The translations under genes and the position numbers were made by a program. From Caldilineaceae bacterium (GTDB lineage Bacteria > Chloroflexota > Anaerolineae > Caldilineales > Caldilineaceae): DNA of 64,000 bases. The notes beneath the pieces were generated by a model. The model saw only the letters and a program-made list of their open reading frames with translations, made no database searches and was not told where the DNA came from. Positions 59,627 to 64,000 of this stretch are shown in pieces (positions within the stretch are counted from its first letter, which is position 1; each line of letters begins with the position of its first letter). Location of the stretch: assembly GCA_022842065.1 (NCBI GenBank), contig JALHQH010000009.1, forward strand, positions 68,243-132,242. The letters run 5' to 3'.

Positions 59627-59911
59627 ATGAAACAGGAAATTCAGTTATTGGACGTGGTTGCTTTGACGATGGATATTCCCAAACATAATCTATTTCGTGG
59701 AGAAATTGGTGCTGTGGTTGAGTGTTATCCCAATGATGGCTACGAAGTAGAGTTTATTTCGCTTGATGGCTATACCTATGCACTAGTTGCCCTTCGTGGT
59801 AATCAGCTCATTCCGCTTCGTCAGAAGTCACAACGTATGGCGAAAACGACTGTATCAGCAACAATTTTCACAAATCAACCAGTTGTGGATGCGATGGCCG
59901 CCGAATATTAG
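59627..59911 (+). CDS. DUF4926 domain protein
   Basis: 94 aa. AGGAG lies 7 bases before ATG 59627, which follows the DUF6883 stop by 10 bp. IQLLDVVALTMDIPKHNLFR, then GEIGAVVECYPNDGYEVEFI is the DUF4926 barrel-like fold. ALVALRGNQLIPL follows. The close pairing suggests a two-component module, perhaps toxin and immunity, but this is inference. Confidence 0.84.
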   Translation: MKQEIQLLDVVALTMDIPKHNLFRGEIGAVVECYPNDGYEVEFISLDGYTYALVALRGNQLIPLRQKSQRMAKTTVSATIFTNQPVVDAMAAEY

Positions 59912-60020
59912 CCGAACGATATTGCTCGTTAGCAGTAATCCACCCCGGTCGCTTCGCTCAACTACCGTTCGGTCTCTGCCAGGCTAAACACACGAGCAAC
60001 AAGATCAACCGCCGCACTAG

Positions 60021-60533
60021 TCAGCCCTGCGGTGGTTGGTTAGTGCGCCACTGGATCACGCGCAGCATCAGCCGCCCTTCGAGCTCGGCGAAGAGCGCAA
60101 GGGCCTGATTCCGTTCGGCCTCCGCTAGCCGACCTTCCATCCAGGCGAACCAGTTTTCGGCAATCGCCCGCGCGTTGGTCGCAAATGGTTCTTGCCCTCG
60201 CGCCGCTAACCCCACCACCTCAAACCAAAGTTGAATGACTACCTGGAACTGCGGCGCACTGCCCAGCGCCAATAACTCGGCGCGCAGCACATGGGCCTCC
60301 CGTTGCTGTTGCCCAAGCGTGGCATCAAGCTGCGCGGTGAACCCAGCCGCAATCGCCTGTAACACCTGGCCGATCAGGGCATCCTTCGTCTCAAAGTAGT
60401 AGATGAGCATGCGATCACTGGTGCCGGCCACTTCAGCAAGCTTGCGCAAGCCGATGTCTGCCATGCCGTTGGCGATCAGGTAACGGGTGATCTGCTCAAT
60501 AATCTGGGCTTTCTTGGCTGTGACTTTATCCAT
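60021..60533 (-). CDS. TetR/AcrR family transcriptional regulator
   Basis: 170 aa from ATG 60533, chosen because the helix-turn-helix then begins normally; the longer frame crosses the operator. KKAQIIEQITRYLIANGMAD, then IGLRKLAEVAGTSDRMLIYY is the TetR DNA-binding domain (about 5-50). The C-terminal ligand domain is unassigned. It is divergent from a small membrane protein gene and most likely represses it and itself through the palindromes at 60563-60586 and 60602-60615. Confidence 0.9.
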   Translation of the reverse strand: MDKVTAKKAQIIEQITRYLIANGMADIGLRKLAEVAGTSDRMLIYYFETKDALIGQVLQAIAAGFTAQLDATLGQQQREAHVLRAELLALGSAPQFQVVIQLWFEVVGLAARGQEPFATNARAIAENWFAWMEGRLAEAERNQALALFAELEGRLMLRVIQWRTNQPPQG

Positions 60534-60562
60534 ACTGGAATTGTAGCGCCTATTACGTAACG

Positions 60563-60615
60563 TTATTGTAGCATGCGCTACAATAACTGCGTCTGAAAAA
60601 TGTAGCAAGTGCTAC
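60563..60615. promoter_or_regulatory. Two TetR-type operator palindromes
   Basis: TTATTGTAGC-ATGC-GCTACAATAA (60563-60586) and GTAGCA-AG-TGCTAC (60602-60615) share the core TGTAGC/GCTACA. A third half site (TTGTAGC) lies at 60541-60547. They sit between the divergent TetR and membrane-protein genes. Confidence 0.7.
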
Positions 60616-60667
60616 GTTTTTGGTTTTTCGGTATCGGCAAACAAAATCTTATCAAGGGAGCATACTC

Positions 60668-61087
60668 ATGTCACAGCAATTTCACAAGTTTTGGCTACTC
60701 ATTACAGCCTTTGTGATCTGGTCTTTTGGCCCCGTCTTCTTTTTGGGGACCATGCCGGCGACGGCGGAACCGGCCCGTTGGACGCTGGATCTGCTCAGTT
60801 GGCCGCTGGATGGCGTGCAGAGTTTTGCCGACCCCAATACCCGCTTCCTCTCCGCCTTGACGGGGGGTTTTCTCTTTGGCTGGGGGATCATGATCGTGGC
60901 GTTACGGGCTTGGGTCTATGACGCCGCGCCCGAGGGGGTACGCCGGGCGGTGTTGACCGGTCTCTTGGCGTGGTTTGTCTTGGACAGCGCCGGCTCAATC
61001 GCATCAGGGAACCCCTCGAATGCGCTCTTCAATGTTGCGGTCTTGCTGCTGGGGGTTGGCCCCTTGTGGCGACCGGCCAAGGGGTGA
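60668..61087 (+). CDS. Small four-helix membrane protein
   Basis: 139 aa from ATG 60668, with AAGGGAG upstream. Four hydrophobic segments: FWLLITAFVIWSFGPVFFLG, FLSALTGGFLFGWGIMIVAL, AVLTGLLAWFVLDSAGSIAS and NALFNVAVLLLGVGPLW. No family name is certain. It is the probable target of the divergent TetR regulator and may be an efflux- or stress-linked protein, by position only. Confidence 0.75.
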   Translation: MSQQFHKFWLLITAFVIWSFGPVFFLGTMPATAEPARWTLDLLSWPLDGVQSFADPNTRFLSALTGGFLFGWGIMIVALRAWVYDAAPEGVRRAVLTGLLAWFVLDSAGSIASGNPSNALFNVAVLLLGVGPLWRPAKG

Positions 61088-61201
61088 ACGGGCGAGCAGG
61101 AACCACTCGACTGATCCGATGCCGTTTGTCAGCAAGTTGTGGTGGGGTCTATATGGACGGAACTCGACGCAGATAGAATGCGCGAGTTCTGTTCTTTGTT
61201 G

Positions 61202-61207
61202 TATAAT
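61202..61207 (+). promoter_or_regulatory. Putative -10 box for the AbiE-like pair
   Basis: TATAAT at 61202-61207, 73 bases before the TTG start at 61281. There is no good -35 match. Confidence 0.3.
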
Positions 61208-61280
61208 GCGGGCAGCAGGCTACAGGGAATCGCACTGATACCGTGAAAGATAACTCGACTGCGCCGCGAAGGAGAAGTCA

Positions 61281-61823
61281 TTGTTTGCAAACGAACCGAC
61301 GTCAACACAACTGGTTGATGCGTTGAATACCTTAGGTGTGCCGTTTATTCGTGGCGGTTCAGGCGCTGCTTATGCCATGAGTCCTAGCTTGCTGATAGCT
61401 GGATTGGCCAAAAGTGATGAGGCTCGGCTACGGTTAGTGTTGATTCCATTACTGCTTAGCCATCCTGAGTTTGCTGTTGATATCAAAGCTAGTATCGGTC
61501 AATTATCGCCTGCGCATGCAACTACTTTGCGCTGTTACTATACGGCTGCTTACTGGTTGCAATCTAAATATCGGAGACGAATCGAAAGCTGCCTTGGTTC
61601 AGTCCACGCATTGCCTGATCTGTTCGGCGCAGAATTGGGGTTATCAACCTATGCTAGCGCAGAGCCCGCACTTCGTGCTTTAGCAACACGGCAACAGGAA
61701 CTCACCGGTCGAGTGCTCAATTGGGCTGGCACCTATGAGCACGGCATAAAGACGTGGTTAAACTATCTGGAGTTGCAACGTCAATGGAATCAATCTCTTC
61801 TAACCAAATCAATCGCCTCTTGA
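61281..61823 (+). CDS. Unknown protein paired with a nucleotidyltransferase
   Basis: 180 aa from TTG 61281, chosen for AAGGAG 7 bases upstream. QLVDALNTLGVPFIRGGSGA then YAMSPSLLIAGLAKSDEARL suggests an all-helical N-terminal half, followed by TLRCYYTAAYWLQSKYRRRI. No motif is certain. Its stop overlaps the start of the nucleotidyltransferase gene by 40 bases, so they are translationally coupled. By analogy with AbiE systems it would be the antitoxin or regulatory partner, which is inference. Confidence 0.65.
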   Translation: MFANEPTSTQLVDALNTLGVPFIRGGSGAAYAMSPSLLIAGLAKSDEARLRLVLIPLLLSHPEFAVDIKASIGQLSPAHATTLRCYYTAAYWLQSKYRRRIESCLGSVHALPDLFGAELGLSTYASAEPALRALATRQQELTGRVLNWAGTYEHGIKTWLNYLELQRQWNQSLLTKSIAS

Positions 61824-62308
61824 CTGAAATCAGCCAACGCTATGAAAATCCTGCAACGCTCACTTTGTTAGGCGGCAGCGCGCTCTGCTTGTTAGGTAGT
61901 GATCGTCCAACTTTTGACATCGACTATGTTGGCGATGATTTACGCAAAAATGAATTACAGCACACCATCGAGCTCGTTGCACAGGAGTTGCGTGTCCCGG
62001 TTGAAGCTGTGCCAATTGAGCGGTTTGTACCCATTCCTGCTGGCGCGGATGCGCGCCGCCTGGTGATTGGTCGATTTGGCAAGATTGATGTCTACGTGCT
62101 TGATCCGTACACGATTGCGTTAAGTAAACTGGATCGAGGCTTCGATTCCGATCTTGAAGACATCTTGTTTTTGATCCGTCGAAATCATATTACCTTTCCA
62201 CAGCTTGAACTTATCGTTGTAGACGCTTTAACGCGCGCACACGAATTTGATATGATTGCGGCGGATGTCCGCGCACATCTACAGACTGTATGTACTATGC
62301 TCGACTAA
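61784..62308 (+). CDS. DUF6036/AbiEii-like nucleotidyltransferase
   Basis: 174 aa from ATG 61784. TLTLLGGSALCLLGSDRPTF, then DIDYVGDD carries the G-G-S-A and D-x-D of the nucleotidyltransferase fold (D-I-D). GRFGKIDVYVLDPYTIALSK has the third Asp and the typical D-P-Y block, followed by KLDRGFDSDLEDILFLI. Such enzymes in AbiE-type systems are toxins that add nucleotides to tRNA. Its partner is directly upstream. Confidence 0.8.
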   Translation: MESISSNQINRLLTEISQRYENPATLTLLGGSALCLLGSDRPTFDIDYVGDDLRKNELQHTIELVAQELRVPVEAVPIERFVPIPAGADARRLVIGRFGKIDVYVLDPYTIALSKLDRGFDSDLEDILFLIRRNHITFPQLELIVVDALTRAHEFDMIAADVRAHLQTVCTMLD

Positions 62309-62348
62309 CCCCTATTACTGAACCTTCACCAATCACAAGGAGCAACCA

Positions 62349-63347
62349 ATGCAAGCCACTGCGCTGATCTGCACTGCGGAGCAACACTTTTCGCTCGAAA
62401 CTTTTCCGGTGCCCCCCATCACCGCTAATCAAATCCGCACCCGCACCCTCTATTCGGGCGTCAGCGTCGGCACTGAGTTTGCGGTGATTCGGGGCAAGCT
62501 GGACTGGGGGCCTTTTCCCGTCTGCACCGGCTATCAGGCGGTGGGTGTTGTGGACGAGGTTGGCAGTGAGGTGAGCCGCTTTCAGGTCGGTGATACCGTC
62601 TACTATCGGCGCAATTTTATGGCGATGCAACTGGGCGACGCCAAGATCAACACCTGCGCCGGCACCCACACTTCGGTCGCGATCATTGAGTCCGACGCCG
62701 AAGTCGAGATCCTGCCGCCCGGCGTTGATCCCGCCACCGGCTCCATGTTTGTGATGCCGTCGGTGGGTTATAACGCGGTTGATATGGCGGGGGTGAGGAT
62801 GGGCGATGTGGTGGCGGTGCATGGCGTTGGGTTGATCGGGCTGGGTGCCCTGGTGGCGGCGCGACTGCGTGGGGCGATCACGATTGCGATTGACCTAGAC
62901 GAAGGGCGGCTAGCATTGGCGCGGTCGATGGGGGCTGACCATACGCTCAACAGCGGTGATGGCGATCTGACCAAACGTGTCCAGGCGATCAAAACCGGTG
63001 GGGCTGATGTCGTCTTTGAAGCCACTGGCATTCCGGCCTGTCTTGATCCCGCGTTTGCCCTCTGCCGGCTACATGGCAAATTTGTCTTCTTGGGCAACTA
63101 TGGCAACGCGCCCATCTCCTTCCACTTTCTCGTGCCTCACGGCAAACAGCTCACCGCTTTTTTCCCCTGCAATGATGGGTTGGCCCCTTGTCGTGACGCT
63201 GTCCTACGCAACATCGGCAGCGGTGCGATCCCCTGGGCGAAGACGATTACCCACCGCATCACTGCCGCTGAAGCGCCCGCCCTGTATGAAGCGATCAACC
63301 GCAATGCCATCCCCGAGATGATGGGCGCGGTCATTCAGTGGGGATAA
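62349..63347 (+). CDS. Medium-chain zinc-type dehydrogenase
   Basis: 332 aa. AAGGAG precedes ATG 62349. TLYSGVSVGTEFAVIRG, GYQAVGVVDEVGSEVSRFQV and CAGTHTSV belong to the sorbitol-dehydrogenase/bacteriochlorophyllide-like branch of the MDR family. The cofactor motif is VHGVGLIGLGALVAARL (about 157-173), and AIDLDEGRL suggests NAD. The usual G-H-E catalytic motif is replaced by G-Y-Q, so zinc may be absent. It precedes an epimerase/dehydratase, fitting sugar modification. Confidence 0.82.
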   Translation: MQATALICTAEQHFSLETFPVPPITANQIRTRTLYSGVSVGTEFAVIRGKLDWGPFPVCTGYQAVGVVDEVGSEVSRFQVGDTVYYRRNFMAMQLGDAKINTCAGTHTSVAIIESDAEVEILPPGVDPATGSMFVMPSVGYNAVDMAGVRMGDVVAVHGVGLIGLGALVAARLRGAITIAIDLDEGRLALARSMGADHTLNSGDGDLTKRVQAIKTGGADVVFEATGIPACLDPAFALCRLHGKFVFLGNYGNAPISFHFLVPHGKQLTAFFPCNDGLAPCRDAVLRNIGSGAIPWAKTITHRITAAEAPALYEAINRNAIPEMMGAVIQWG

Positions 63348-63358
63348 AGCATCTAATC

Positions 63359-63386
63359 CACGAAGACACACGAAGGCACACGAAAC
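63359..63386. repeat. CACACGAAG word array
   Basis: CCACGAAGA, CACACGAAGG, CACACGAAA words follow the dehydrogenase stop and run into the next start. The same words form one arm of the 41-bp palindrome at 34968-35049. Here only one arm is present. Confidence 0.5.
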
Positions 63387-63387
63387 A

Positions 63388-64000
63388 ATGATGAAAACCA
63401 TTTTGATTACGGGCGTTAGCGGCTTTATTGGGCGGGCACTAGCCCAGGCGTTGGCCTCAACCCATCAAGTAATCGGCCTTTCGCGCAAGGCGGTGGCAAT
63501 CCCCGGCGTCACCACGCTTACCGGTGACTTTGCCGAGCCCCATGATCTGACCAAACTCAATGACTACACCATTGAGGTGTTGATCCACCTGGGCGCGGTG
63601 ACCGGTGGTTGCAATGAGGAGGATGGGCTGCGCGTCAATGTGGCCGGCACCCATCACCTACTGCGCTACTTGATTGGCCGTGGCTGTCGCAAATTTGTCT
63701 TGGCTAGTTCGATTGCCGTCGTCGGCTTGCAGTCGATCCACTTTCGCCCCCTGCAACTGCCCATGCCCGACGAACATCCCTGCCTCGACCGTGATGGCTA
63801 TGGCTTCTCCAAATATATGATGGAAGAGATGACCCGCTACCTCGCCCGCCAGAACGACGCACTCGACTTGATCAACCTGCGGCTGGCCAGCATTGTGCCT
63901 GATGACCAACCAGCGAACCTGCGCAGCGCCGGTCCGCTTGGCCCGTGGGCGATTGCCTCGATTACCAAGATGTATCTGAGTGATACCGTCCGTTGTCTGA
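63388..64000 (+). CDS. NAD-dependent epimerase/dehydratase (extended SDR), partial
   Basis: At least 204 aa, running off the right edge. It starts at ATG 63388 or 63391, inside a CACGAAAC word. ILITGVSGFIGRALAQAL is the NAD-binding G-x-x-G-F-I-G motif. LIHLGAVTGG, NVAGTHHLLRYL, LASSIAVVG and YGFSKYMME (catalytic Y-x-x-x-K) mark an extended SDR. Members epimerise, dehydrate or reduce nucleotide sugars. It follows the zinc-type dehydrogenase with a short array between. Confidence 0.87.
   Translation, partial: MMKTILITGVSGFIGRALAQALASTHQVIGLSRKAVAIPGVTTLTGDFAEPHDLTKLNDYTIEVLIHLGAVTGGCNEEDGLRVNVAGTHHLLRYLIGRGCRKFVLASSIAVVGLQSIHFRPLQLPMPDEHPCLDRDGYGFSKYMMEEMTRYLARQNDALDLINLRLASIVPDDQPANLRSAGPLGPWAIASITKMYLSDTVRCL

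Noticed and set aside
1..64000. tRNA or rRNA genes
   Set aside because: I looked through the intergenic gaps and saw no cloverleaf or rRNA-like sequence.

Overview
The window is a moderately GC-rich bacterial chromosome segment with about 65 genes. It has no rRNA, tRNA or CRISPR array that I can see. The gene content suggests an environmental Chloroflexota (Anaerolineae/Caldilineae-like): many phytanoyl-CoA-type dioxygenases, Gfo/Idh/MocA oxidoreductases and metal-dependent hydrolases, DUF4058, Uma2, DUF433/DUF5615, nuclease-fused ATPases and many intergenic palindromes. This taxonomic call is inference; no marker gene is present.

Layout. 1-9.7 kb: a frameshifted surface protein, two TIM-barrel amidohydrolases, DUF4058, a DeoR regulator, NudK, a Phd/VapC toxin-antitoxin pair, a Rieske ferredoxin, an SDR dehydrogenase and a GMC oxidoreductase. 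9.8-20.3 kb is accessory: a broken PIN toxin operon, an MFS pump, a 2OG oxygenase, a DUF234 ATPase, a lone TnpB nuclease, a PhyH oxygenase, an EcsC-like protein, an AAA ATPase with a nuclease-like tail and a DUF2161 nuclease-like protein. 20.4-26.7 kb is one minus-strand catabolic operon: Tat-exported sugar-binding lipoprotein, two permeases, PhyH oxygenase and two Gfo/Idh/MocA enzymes. 27.4-41.5 kb carries more minus-strand catabolic genes: two enolase-superfamily enzymes, an amidohydrolase, DbpA helicase, a decayed SDR paralogue, a creatininase-fold enzyme, two Gfo/Idh/MocA enzymes, two PhyH oxygenases and a conserved unknown. 41.6-54.9 kb runs on the plus strand: RraA, ABC exporter, ClbS-like, PseI-like synthase, hydroxyacid dehydrogenase, a run resembling antibiotic-modifying enzymes, Uma2, a split UxaA-family enzyme, a quinone reductase, a DUF433/DUF5615 pair and a methyltransferase. 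55.1-57.8 kb is an AT-rich island with an HNH-like protein and a membrane-anchored Mrr-type nuclease. 57.9-64 kb holds regulator/membrane-protein pairs, DUF6883/DUF4926, an AbiE-like nucleotidyltransferase pair and sugar dehydrogenase/epimerase genes running off the right edge.

How it works together. The catabolic genes look like machinery to import and oxidise uncommon sugar-derived or hydroxylated substrates: hydroxylation by PhyH, oxidation by Gfo/Idh, SDR and GMC enzymes, dehydration by enolase and UxaA enzymes, and ring or lactone opening by amidohydrolases and creatininase. The exact substrate cannot be read from sequence.

The most unusual signal is non-coding. Seven intergenic arrays of 7-8-bp words, six of them with inverted arms, begin within a few bases of a stop codon. 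They occur alongside many perfect hairpins and a 150-bp MITE-like repeat present twice. Several genes are visibly decayed.
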